DNA of 64,000 nt. Origin: Oidiodendron maius Zn. Taxonomy: Eukaryota > Ascomycota > Leotiomycetes > Myxotrichaceae. A program made the position numbers and the translations under genes. This document shows positions 35,041-45,200 of this stretch, piece after piece (the stretch's first letter is position 1; each line of letters begins with the position of its first letter). Where the stretch lies: positions 1,262,616 to 1,326,615 of the forward strand of contig KN832881.1 in the NCBI GenBank assembly GCA_000827325.1. Reading direction: 5' to 3'. The notes under the pieces are model-generated. The model worked only from the letters and a program-made list of their open reading frames with translations, ran no database searches and was not told the DNA's origin.

Positions 35041-35447
35041 CTAAGCCATAGCAGCTTTCTTCGCGTCTCTTTCTGCAGGATTGTATCTATTTCTAGTTGT
35101 TAGTAACCATGTCCACATATAACGTAGCCCGAAGCCGGTTGTATCAAGGTAGCGTACTTGAGGAGCTTTTCGATCAGGTCGACGTGTGTCATGATCATGC
35201 GTCGACAGCAGTATCGTTTACAGCCCAGTTGGTCCATCGCATCTCTTTCTCTTTGTCAGGATTCGGTTTCGAAGAAGAGTAGAGTGTTGATTCGGCTTAC
35301 CCATCCGAGGTTCCCTCATCGATGAGCTTCAGGTAGCGCTCCCATAGATCTCCAATAACCTATGTGTGGATTAACGGCGAGCTCATCTACTAGCGATGGC
35401 CGGGGTGTTACCTTCCCACAAGAAAAACACCGAACAGGAATAATCAT
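35041..35447 (-). CDS. RPB10: DNA-directed RNA polymerases I, II and III subunit RPABC5 (Rpb10)
   Basis: Four short exons, 35447..35412, 35359..35301, 35244..35158 and 35086..35041, splice to a 75-residue protein. The three introns are 52, 56 and 71 nt. The sequence [20 protein letters not shown] is unmistakable Rpb10, the smallest zinc-binding subunit shared by all three nuclear RNA polymerases. The zinc ligands are C7, C10, C44 and C45 (CFSC and YCC), followed by [19 protein letters not shown]. Length matches the family (about 70-77). It is head-to-head with NAN1, 226 bp between starts. Each exon is too short to be found as an open frame on its own. Confidence 0.97.
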
Positions 35448-35673
35448 CTTGGCTTATATCGCGCACAGTCTAGATTAATAGGAGAGCGCGGGACGTAGGC
35501 GTCGTTGTCTAGCTGTGGTGTTCAAGCTTGTTGCAACCTGGTCCTCGTTTCCTTGCTGGGGAAAAAAACTGAGTGGCAGACTCACGCTAAATTTTATTTG
35601 CGAACTTCTCGTGGCTTTCGATAGAAAAAGTTCAACTACCACCTCGAACCATCACACGACCTCCGACAATACC
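35448..35673. promoter_or_regulatory. Divergent promoter region of RPB10 and NAN1
   Basis: 226 bp between start codons of a polymerase subunit and a processome subunit. Shared regulation is likely by position; I see no certain factor site. Confidence 0.5.
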
Positions 35674-38600
35674 ATGGCTTCTCCGCTGAAGCGCAAGAGG
35701 GGCACTGTTGATGTTAAAGATACCTTAAAACGAGAAAAGCTTTCTAATAAGTCCAAAAATTCCGCTTTAACTTCTAAACCTCTGGAGCAAGTGGGCTGGG
35801 ATACAGCCTTTAACCCACCAGCGGGGACCGAAGAGCCAATTCACATGAATGGCATAAATGGTGATAAATTAGAAATCCAGAGGGACTCGATCTCCCCTGA
35901 GGCTGTAGACTTTGAAGACTTTATCAAGGAAGGCAAAAAAGGGTTGTCGAGGAAAGAGAAGCAGAAATTGCAAGCTAAGCAAGAGGCTAAGATCGCAAAA
36001 TCTCCTGATATCTGGAAGCTGTCTGAATCGATCGGGGGGCGAATGATTGATGCTGATCCGGTTTTTACACAGGATGAAAGGTAAGGACACAATTTTGTAT
36101 CACAGAAGCCTAGCTAATACTAGCAGATTTCTCATTGTTGCAAATCAGACAACCGTCCTTGTCTATTCAACTTCGAACTCTCTCCTTACCAGATCGATAA
36201 GACTGACAATCGATTCTAAGCTCCGCCCCAATGCTCGCATCATCACTTTCTGTTTGTCGCCAACCAACCCAGATCTTGTGTGGGTAGCTTGCTCTGATGG
36301 TGCAATATACTGCATAAACTGGACTTCTGGGGCTGGTGCAGACCAGTACTGGGGAATATCTTCCACAGGTTGTATCCATATGACTGTCGCTTCTATGGAG
36401 TCTGCTGGCCGGAGACGGGATGTAGTTTTTACAACAGAGGCCAGGAAAGATGGTGGATGGCGCATTACCGCCAACGAATTATCACCTCCAAATGGACCTA
36501 TACAAACAGCCGCAAGAACAATACACAGTTCGAATCAACGAATTCATTTTCTGAAGACCGGAAAGGAGGGCTCTGTGATTGTGGCAACATCTGGGAAAGG
36601 GATCCTACTCGGAAGTCTTCGGTCAGCAGACTTCGGGACTATTGACAAGATCAAATACGAGTTTCGGCTCTTCGAATCTTCAGATGCTATATCATCTCTG
36701 GATATTCGGGTTACAGATAGACCAAAATCTCTATCTTTGACAAGCAAAGCCTCGATGCGATATCCAGTCGTCGATGTAGCCATCGGCGATGTAAAGGGGT
36801 CAATATTTGTACACAACGACCTCTTGCAGAACATTTTTCGGTCGCAGCGGAACTCTACTGGAGAATCTGGGATCCAATTAATTCCTCGCAAGTTACACTG
36901 GCATCGGCAAGTGGTTTATACCCTGAAATGGTCTTTAGATGGTATGTCAAGTTTACCGTCCATTCGTTTTAAAACTAAACTTTATAGGCAACTATATTAT
37001 ATCTGGTGGTAGTGAGACGGTTTTAGTACTTTGGCAACTCGACACAGGGAAACAACAGTTCCTTCCCCATATGACTGCCACCATCCGAAATGTTGTTGTC
37101 TCTCCATCAGGATCATCCTACGGTGTCCACCTTACCGACAATTCGACAATGGTCCTCTCAGTCGCCGAATTGATGCCGACAGCAAATATTGCAGGGATTC
37201 AAGCACGCGTCCTCAGATATGAAGATCCGGTAGATTCAAGCGTGTGGAGAGTCCAGGAAGATGTCTTGGAACCAGCTCATTTCCAACGCACTTCTGCTGT
37301 TGTTAGTCCAACCGACCCCTCCCAGCTACTTCTTGCAGTCGGATCTGCACAGGACGTCAGCCCTGATAAGCCGCGCATAACGGGTATTCCGTTCCTGCAA
37401 ACATTTGATCTGGGATCTGGCCATGGTGTGTCACGACAGGCTCTGACTAGAACAAACATTACTAATATCAACCTCACTCCTAACATGCACCTGATATCCG
37501 AACCAAGGGTCATCCACATGCAGATTTCATGTGATGGGATGTGGCTTGCTACAGTTGATGAATGGATGCCGCCAAAGAGAGACTTTGATTTTCTTCGGCA
37601 TCAAGAGAAAGATCTGGGGTCTGAACGCCGACAGAGACGTGAAATTTTCCTTAAGTTCTGGCAATGGAGCAAGGAAAACCGTGACTGGGAGCTAGTCACG
37701 CGAATAAATGCTCCCCATGAGTCTACTGATATTGCTGGCGCGGGTAGAGTTTTGGATCTTGCTGCTGACCCAAGCTCGACGCGCTTCTCGACCATCGGAG
37801 ATGATGGTGTTATTCGAATCTGGTGTCTTAGAACGAGAAAGCGAGATGGTGTGCCTGTTCGATGGAAAGATGGCAAGACGCTACGGAATTGGAACTGCCA
37901 GCATGCAATATCCATTGGCAAATCAGAGATTTTAAATGAGTCAGCCAAACCTCTACTAAATGGCTGTGTTTCGTTTTCGGAAGACGGATCAGTTCTGGCT
38001 GTCGCTTGCGGAAGGCAAATTGACGGCATTGTCCACCTCCTGGATCCAGAATTGGGTGCTATTCGAAGTTCACGCACAGGAATGTTCGAAGGCCCCATTT
38101 TGAAAATGGGTTTCTTGGGCCAGGATTTAATCATCGTCTCTGATCGAATAGTTGTCTATGATCTAGTTGCGGACGATACCCGGTGCGGCATTCAGTTAGG
38201 GTCTGCTGTCTCCTCCTTATCAATCCAGCAGAAGATAGAGATGGTGCACCTAGCTGTTGATCGAAGTAGTCAGACTTTTGCCATTGCACTGCCGGCAACG
38301 TCTGATCGATATGGAGAACCATCTCTCTTAAATCGGCACTCGGAGCTTGCAGTTTTCCATCAAGACAAACTGAAACCCGTGCTGGTGCAATCATTTCCGA
38401 CTCTAGTCACTGCGTTACTGCCAGCTGCTGGGTCAGAGGGGTATTTGGTTCTTGACTCAGCGGCAGAAATTCGAACTGTACTAAAACAAGGCACCCAAGT
38501 GGTTACAAGCCTTGCACAGTCAACATCAGCTCTGCATCTTAACGCCACTGAAGAATCAGTCGGTGACCTACTGCGTCTGGTCGAAAATGAACAAGAGGTT

Positions 38601-38792
38601 GGAGAGATGGAAGTGGAAGGTATCCTGGACCCGTCAGACAGAGTAATGGATGATAACCAAGACGAGAATCCTGTGGTTACACAGCAGCAGCTCTCCGAGG
38701 TGTTTGACATTGGGCCATCATTTGCCTTGCCGCCTATGGAAGATATATTCCATCAAGTTACTGCATTGTTTGGGAGTAAAGTGTCGGCATGA
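35674..38792 (+). CDS. NAN1: NET1-associated nuclear protein 1 / U3 processome subunit Utp17
   Basis: Exons 35674..36080, 36127..36941 and 36988..38792, 1008 residues. A basic N-terminus (MASPLKRKRGTVD) with a Lys-rich stretch suits nucleolar targeting. The rest is a tandem WD40-type propeller pair: blades include LVWVACSDGAIYCINW, HRQVVYTLKWSLDGNYIISG with GGSETVLVLWQLDTGKQQ, and STRFSTIGDDGVIRIWCLRT. The QFLPHMTATIRNVVVSPSG segment is typical of Nan1/WDR75. In yeast it belongs to the t-UTP subcomplex that binds the 5' ETS and links rDNA transcription to 18S processing. It is the second processome gene in the window, after UTP11. The ATG at 35674 (ACCATGGC) has an excellent context. Confidence 0.92.
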
Positions 38793-39145
38793 GCTTAATG
38801 ATATATCATGGCGGGAATTTTGCGTTTTAGCGATAACCTTAGGAGTTGTGTATACGACGGTCCAAGACATAAAAAAGTACACAATATGGAATTCATAACC
38901 TCATTCCCCCAACTTTTCCTACTACCAAAAGAGGGCTAATGTTTTCCGTGCCTGGCTGAACGTTGGGACGCGGGATAAGATCACGTGAAGATGTCGTGAC
39001 GGAAGCGGGGCATTGGGAATGGCCGCCAAGTCAACATCAGACAAGCTCCACGTTCTTCATTCTTTGATTATACCGATCTTTCTGACATTTCTGGCACGGT
39101 ATTTTCTATCGTTTTCTATTCTCTTTTGAATAAACCCAAATTATA
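38793..39145. other. Intergenic, nothing seen
   Basis: 353 bp between two plus-strand genes; contains a terminator and a promoter by position. Confidence 0.5.
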
Positions 39146-40421
39146 ATGTCGTTTTCTACAATCCCCATCCTTGACCTTGCTCACGCAAAGGACCCTTCCG
39201 CAAAACCCCACTTCCTAGAACAGCTTCGGCATGCCCTCCTCGAAGTCGGGTTTTTGTACCTAAAGAATGTAGGGATACCCGGAGATCTGACGCATGCGGT
39301 TATCAGACAGGGGATTAAATTTTTTGATTTGCCTATGGAAGAGAAGTGTGTTTCTCCCTTGAGAATACACAACTTTGAACGCATATTAATTGATATATAG
39401 GATAAAGATAGAAATGAAGAATGCCCCTAGCTTCCTAGGCTATTCACGCCTGGATGCTGAGATCACGGCTCACGCTATTGACCACCGTGAACAGATCGAC
39501 CTCTCGACAGAGCATCCCATACCGTCTCCATCAGAACCCAGGTATCGGAATCTTCGCGCACCCATACTCTGGCCCTCAGCCACACACCTCCCGGAGTTCA
39601 AGTCTGTGTATTCTGAATACATCTCACAGATGGGCGAGATTAGTATTTTCTTTACATCCCTCATTGCGGAAGCCATCGGTTTGCCAGCTAGTGCGTTCAA
39701 TAAATATTTTGAGGCAGACCAGCAGCACAAACTGAAGATAGTCAAGTACCCAGATCTGAAGGAGCTAGGGTTGTGGAAATATGGTGAGGAGGTACGCGGT
39801 CAAGGGGTAGGGCCACACAAGGATAGTATGCTGAGTAGTTACTTGTTGCAAGCCTCATCCCATCGAGGATTACAGGTTCAGAATTTACGGGGGGAGTGGA
39901 TTGACTGCCCGCCGATTGATGGGACACTGGTTGTCGCCATTGGTCAGGGTATGGAGGCTCTCACGCAAGGCGTCTGCATGTCTACGACTCATCGTGTACT
40001 CTCTCCGCCTCCAGGTTCAGGAGCACGGTTCTCAATCCCCTTCTTCCAAGGTGTTGCCCTTGATGCAGAGTTCGATGAGCTGAATGATCTGGATAACGGC
40101 GGAGGAGTAGGTAGGGTTCCGGAATGGATCCGAGATATGAGAAAGCAGGTAGTAGCCAGGAATGGCGGTAGGCTGGATGATGTCGAGTTTACGTTTAGGG
40201 GTGGTGGAGCTGCTAAAACACTGGGTGAGGCGACCTTGAGAAATCGGGTGAAGAGCCACCCTGATGTGGGAGAACGTTGGTATCCTGATATCTTAGCGGA
40301 TATTCGCAAGGAACAAGAGGCTGAGAGGAGGAGACAAGCTCCCCAATCAACTCCAGATGACGGAAGAGATGAGATGGTAAATGGCGAGGCAGGAGGGGGG
40401 CAAGCTGTAGAAGCTCACTAA
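39146..40421 (+). CDS. 2-oxoglutarate/Fe(II)-dependent oxygenase, isopenicillin N synthase-like family
   Basis: Exons 39146..39345 and 39401..40421, 406 residues. The N-terminal non-haem dioxygenase domain (IPILDLAHAKDPSAKPHFLE, VGFLYLKNVGIP) is followed by the jelly-roll core. The iron ligands H206-x-D208 (GPHKDS) and H264 (TTHRVL) are intact, and R276-F-S278 is the expected 2-oxoglutarate clamp. So the enzyme should be active, but the substrate is unknown: the family covers antibiotic, gibberellin and flavonoid oxidation and many orphan enzymes. The C-terminal 90 residues are charged and partly disordered. No biosynthetic partner genes sit next to it. Confidence 0.88.
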
Positions 40422-40654
40422 ATACTTTGCGGAGCGTGTCGGAATTGTAAAGTGTACCATAAGTACATCATACGCATCCCTTTCTGTCCACCACCAGATT
40501 GATTACCCAAAGCGCCAATTCCTCAAAGCATACATCTACTGGCCGTGTCTCGTTCCTTCGTGACTCTGAACTCGTCTAGCAAAATAATGTAACACAACAT
40601 ATCCGGCACTCTTCAAACTTTCGTTGGGGATTGTAGTCATGATCGCAACGAAGC

Positions 40655-41029
40655 TTATTTAGCTGGTTTCTCCTCAAAGTTTGGGAAGCATTCCTTGAGA
40701 GTCTTGCTGTGCTTATTTGTAGCGTGCTCGGTAAGGCTGAGAAACTTGGTCAGCGAAATGGACCCAGGACTGAATCTCGAGAACTAAAGGCAGCTATGAG
40801 AAGGCACACAATGAGGAGGTACATACGCAGGCGCGCGGGTCGTTTTCAAGAAAGTGGACTTGCAAATATCGCACTGGATATCCTTGGCTTGCTCGTTGAC
40901 CTTTAGCTGAGACTTGGCCACTTTGACATCTTTGTCTTTGCGATCCCGCTTTGATGCGGCCTTGGCCCCCTGTGCTACGTCAGTTTTTAAGATTTGCTAT
41001 CAGGAGCAACAAGAGCGCACGTTTCCCAT
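40655..41029 (-). CDS. Small C2H2 zinc-finger protein (SERF/ZNF706, At2g23090-like)
   Basis: Three exons, 41029..41021, 40969..40827 and 40736..40655, make 77 residues; the first exon is only nine coding bases (Met-Gly-Asn). The N-terminal half is very basic (GAKAASKRDRKDKD). A single C2H2 finger follows: C36-x2-C39 (CDIC), H55 and H60 (TEHATNKH), ending in LKECFPNFEEKPAK. This matches the conserved eukaryotic ZNF706/At2g23090 family, whose SERF-like N-terminus has been linked to protein aggregation and stress. Function in fungi is unclear. Introns are 51 and 90 nt and restore the frame exactly. Confidence 0.88.
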
Positions 41030-41362
41030 CTTGGCAGTTGGTTGGTAGATCTGAGTGACGTTGTGTTTGAAGTTTCGTTACTGAAGTCTAGGCGCAGAAA
41101 TAGAATTTTGCCAGGAACCGGAGATTCGCAAATTTATATAATAACTGGCTAGTCCAGATTCGGCCGCTTGTTATGTCGCGCTTTTGCGTCTTGCAACATT
41201 ATTCCAACGCCAAGAGACTTCAATCACAACATAAATCGAGAAAAAATATAGTTGTATCCCAATTATACGGAGGCCGGTATACAAGAGACGTGAGCTCTGG
41301 GTGCTATAAGACGTGTCAACAAACCTCCTTCCAGCATTTGTTCATTCTTGCTGGTCATCAGT
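41030..41362. promoter_or_regulatory. Divergent promoter region
   Basis: 333 bp between the starts of the small zinc-finger gene (minus) and the AT-hook gene (plus). No factor site recognised. Confidence 0.45.
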
Positions 41363-42447
41363 ATGGCCAGCGCAGACACCATCACCCTATCCGAATTTAA
41401 GGAAGTCTTGGACAGGTACCCGGCTCTCATTCAGGGCCTTAGTAAACCCGGTACGTATGTCTTTCAGATTGACAGTATATTGCAGCTGATTTTCTCGTAG
41501 CAGGGGCAGGGGGCAAGACACTAGAGGATCTAGATAAGTTCCGTTATATCGACGCGCCGTCACGCTTCTCAAAGAATACCGGCGATACTCCTATGGTACT
41601 TGCCGATATTCAGATGCTAGTCGATTGGAAACTGTAAGAACTTGATCTTTTGACCAGTTTTTAGCATTGACTACCTCAATTTGTTGACAACTCATCACAT
41701 CTATCTTTCCTCTTACACCATCAACTATCCTCAGGAGTCTAGGCGAGCTTCACGTGTACTCAATGTTGACATCTCCACAGTCGCCATGGGACATTCCGCC
41801 CTACCCTTCCCAAGCAAGTTGCTTCAAATTCGGAAGAAACGGTCAAGGAGGCCATCACTGCCGCGTTTGCCCATTACGCCTCCAATCCATCTGACATTGC
41901 AAAGGTGTTAGAGTTACTAACCAAGCCCTTGAAAGGCATTGGGCCAGCAACCGGCTCTCTCATCCTAGCAGTTTATGATCCCGACAATGTCACCTTCTTC
42001 AGCGACGAAGCCTACCGTTGGCTAGTCAAAGGCGGCGAAAAAGCCAAAATCTTATATAAGAGTTCCGAATTCGAGGAGCTTTTCTCGAAAGCGAAAGAAC
42101 TGCAAAATAGGCTAGAGGTGTCACCAATTGACATAGAAAAAGTAGCGTACGTTATCATCAGGGAGACTGAACCGCCTAAGTCCAAACCAGATACCCCAAG
42201 CGGAAGAGGAAGGGGCCGTCCCCGCCTACCTGAAAGCGAGAAGAAGACCAAAAAGCCGGCCATTCCAGGCCGTGGACGCGGACGACCGAAAGGAAGCACC
42301 ACAGTTTCTCTCAAAACCCCTACCAGCGAACCAAGGAAGAGAGGAAGGCCTTCCGGATCGGCAAAAGTGAAAAAGATGGAGGAAATGGCCGAAAAGGCAG
42401 AGGTGAATGATCCAGAGAGCCCAAGCGCAAAAAGAGCGAAAATCTAA
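41363..42447 (+). CDS. Fungal protein with helix-hairpin-helix-like segment and three AT-hooks
   Basis: Exons 41363..41450, 41504..41633 and 41781..42447, 294 residues. The N-terminal domain has TLEDLDKFRY, MLVDWKLRHGTFRP and KGIGPATGSLILAVYDPDNV near residues 123-143, the last resembling a helix-hairpin-helix DNA-binding turn. The C-terminus carries three AT-hook motifs at about residues 215-221 (RGRGRPR), 236-242 (GRGRGRP) and 258-264 (RKRGRPS), plus a Lys-rich tail. It is likely a nuclear protein that binds AT-rich DNA; its exact role is unknown. The acceptor of intron 1 is a tandem TAGCAG, so exon 2 may begin at 41501 or 41504, adding or dropping one residue. Intron 2 is 147 nt. Confidence 0.82.
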
Positions 42448-43056
42448 TTGTGAAATTACTATCTGTTTGTATTTGAAGGGGTTGGGACAGTTCTTAAGGC
42501 TGCTCTGGCGCTTCTTCGGATTGGCCAGTATGACAAGCATCCAAGTTCTGTGCGTGCACTATTTTGGGAAACTCACTACCCATGGATGTTGAAGTTGTGC
42601 ATGCCTTTTCGTTTTCTTCCATTTTGGCGTGAGTAACTAGGGTATATAAGACTGCAAAGTTGCGCTCGTGATAAGTGCTACTTGTACAAATCGGGACGGA
42701 GAAGCCTCCAATTATCTTCTTACACTATACCTCAGGTGATACAGGGTAGCATCCTCTTTCTACAAATATCTCACACATCTGGAGATGTGCTCAATTAACA
42801 CGTGATATCGCGGCAAACATTCCTTCGTTGTGCACGCTTTTTGCCTTTTAAGCGTTTTACCTTTGGATTACTATATTTCTTGCCGTTTAAACATTTAACA
42901 GTTGCATCAAGGGGGACAATCACTGGCAGCGACACACCTCTTCCTCTCCACTCTTAAAAGAGTAAATAAGTATAAATATGTCTCCTTTCCTCAGAAAAGT
43001 TCTGTATCTGTATAGCCTTGCCTATCCACCAATCCCAAGATTTTGCGCCCCTGGCC
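42448..43056. other. Intergenic, nothing seen
   Basis: 609 bp between two plus-strand genes; includes the promoter of the DUF1479 gene. Confidence 0.5.
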
Positions 43057-44565
43057 ATGATCCCCTCTACTCTTCGACGAACCCCTCGGTTCGGGGCAGC
43101 TATCTCACAGATCCGCACCCTTGAGACTGCGACTTTAGCCCAGCAACGAAGCAGAGGGCCCAGGAAAGAAGGTGATATATCTTCCGTCTTTGCCTCTCTC
43201 AGCGGCAGCATGACTCCTCCTCCCCGGTTTGCAGACATTAAGAGCAAGCTCATCCATAACAGAGAAGCTGCAATCCAAGCTTCCTGGTCTCGACTTCTAA
43301 AGGCCCTCCGCAGCGAGATAGATCACATATCGAGCACAGGATCCGACATCATACCCTCTATGGAATTTTCAGAAATCAAAAACCACTCTCGTGTCCTACC
43401 ATTCGCTTCCGCGCTGAAGAAACGCGGCGCGGCAATCATCAGGGGCGTGGTTGAGCAGGAAGTCGCTCTCAGTTGGAAAGAAGAGATACGCTCCTATATC
43501 AAGGCCAATCCCACCACGAAAGCGTTTCCTGCTGATATCCCGGCCGTATTTGAATTATACTGGTCTCCTGGACAGATGAAAGCCCGAGCTCACCCGAACA
43601 TGCTAGAAACGCAGCGTTTCTTACTTTCATTCTGGCATGCCAAAGAACCCTCTGCGGCCATTGATATAAATTACACCGTCTCCTACGCTGATAGATTACG
43701 TATCCGACAACCGGGAGATGCTGGCTTCGCTCTGGGTGCCCACGTTGACGGCGGATCGGTCGAGAGATGGGAGCCTGAGGGCTACGGCATCGGAGACCCA
43801 TATGCATCTATCTTCGCAGGGCAATTCGAGGAGTTTGACCCCTGGGAATGCTCGACTAGAATTAATGTTGAGAGCGATCTTTATGACGGTGCAGGGGCGT
43901 GTAGCATGTTCCGCATGTTCCAAGGCTGGCTGAGCATGAGCGGAACGGGTCCGGGAGAAGGCACTTTATTGGTGAACCCGTTATTTTCTCTGGCTACTAG
44001 TTACTTCCTCCTCCGGCCGTTCTTCTCTGCTATAAACCCTGATCCGTCAAAAAACGGGTACCTCGAAGAGCAGAATTGGCAGCTTGACACAATTCAGACC
44101 CCGCTGCTGCAAGGAGCGTCTCTGGGATGCACTCAGGAGCTCACAGACGCCTTACATCCACATCTCGAACTTAGCAAAACGATGATACATGTTCCGCGGG
44201 TCAACCCTGGCGATTATGTAGCATGGCACTGCGACAGCCTTCATGCCGTGGATAAGATTCATAAAGGCACAGGAGACAGCTCTGTTTTGTATATCCCAGC
44301 ATGCCCGCTAACCGAGACTAATGTGAGATACCTCGTCCGTCAGAGAGCTGCCTTCTTAGAGGGAACCCCAGGACCGGACTTTCCGGGCGGGGTGGGTGAG
44401 AGAGCGCATGTTGGACGGATGAGCCAGTCCGATGTGCACGCGGCTGGAGGGATTGAAGGGCTGAGAGCGATGGGACTGGAACAGTGGAATATTGATGGAG
44501 CAAAAACAGAATGGGAAACGTCCTTTCTAAGGGAAATGAATCGTTGTTTGGACTTGCCAACCTGA
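43057..44565 (+). CDS. DUF1479-family protein, putative 2OG/Fe(II) dioxygenase (YbiU-like)
   Basis: A single exon of 502 residues from the ATG at 43057. The frame is open slightly upstream but without an ATG. The N-terminus (MIPSTLRRTPRFGAAISQIR) could be a mitochondrial presequence. The DUF1479 core begins near residue 55 (RFADIKSKLI) and includes RGAAIIRGVV, VFELYWSPGQMKARAHPNM, H229-V-D231 in LGAHVDGGSVERW, FRMFQGWLSMSGTGPGEGTL, and a distal block GDYVAWHCDSLHAVD containing H391 and H396. The HxD plus distal His fits a cupin iron centre. Bacterial YbiU is the structural reference; substrate unknown. Unlike most neighbours it has no intron. Confidence 0.9.
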   Translation: MIPSTLRRTPRFGAAISQIRTLETATLAQQRSRGPRKEGDISSVFASLSGSMTPPPRFADIKSKLIHNREAAIQASWSRLLKALRSEIDHISSTGSDIIPSMEFSEIKNHSRVLPFASALKKRGAAIIRGVVEQEVALSWKEEIRSYIKANPTTKAFPADIPAVFELYWSPGQMKARAHPNMLETQRFLLSFWHAKEPSAAIDINYTVSYADRLRIRQPGDAGFALGAHVDGGSVERWEPEGYGIGDPYASIFAGQFEEFDPWECSTRINVESDLYDGAGACSMFRMFQGWLSMSGTGPGEGTLLVNPLFSLATSYFLLRPFFSAINPDPSKNGYLEEQNWQLDTIQTPLLQGASLGCTQELTDALHPHLELSKTMIHVPRVNPGDYVAWHCDSLHAVDKIHKGTGDSSVLYIPACPLTETNVRYLVRQRAAFLEGTPGPDFPGGVGERAHVGRMSQSDVHAAGGIEGLRAMGLEQWNIDGAKTEWETSFLREMNRCLDLPT

Positions 44566-45200
44566 TGCGAGTCATACGGATGGAAGGCAGCTTTAAATTT
44601 CCGAGCTGTGACTTCAATACATCTGATCATACATACGACGCCTAGAACACCTAAAGTCACCTCGAGAGCGCGATACCCAGTGTAAGCTACGAGTATTCGA
44701 GACTTCATAAATCAATTGGGATTTTACGTGCCACGGTCATGGAAACGAGAGACTCATTTACGACTTATTCTATGGTACAAGTTTGATGCGTCCTAATCTC
44801 GCCATCAATATATCTCATTTTCCACGGGCGGCGCCTCGCGGTGGACTTAATTTAATGTCGTCAATTTCATATGGACATCCATAAGTCCATTAATTTTCTC
44901 CTAACGCGCGCAGGGTCTATGTATTTTTGTCGGGGTTTGGAATAGCCAGGTTGTTTTTTTTCCCCCTAGCGCTCATGCCGAAGGCCAGTACTAGAAGAAG
45001 AGGGACAAAGGAAGGGAGAATCGCGGCGTAAAAGCATTGGTGTATCTCTGGTCTGACCGCGTCTAAAAGGACGCGGATGATATTTGTAAATATTTGGGTC
45101 AACTTTGGGCGAATGATAATCAGGCAGAAGCCGCAAGGGAGCCTATCCTGCTGGGTCCAGGTGCGAGTGGAACAGCCAGAAAGCGAAGAGATTATAAACT
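44566..45200. other. Intergenic between convergent genes, nothing certain
   Basis: 635 bp between the DUF1479 gene and the TFIIA gene, which converge. A minus-strand open stretch downstream of the TFIIA stop has a hydrophobic patch, but no ATG start or family match. Confidence 0.45.

Noticed and set aside
39146-44565. Two putative dioxygenases as part of a secondary-metabolite cluster
   Set aside because: The genes between them are a small zinc-finger and an AT-hook protein, and no synthase, transporter or cluster regulator is adjacent.
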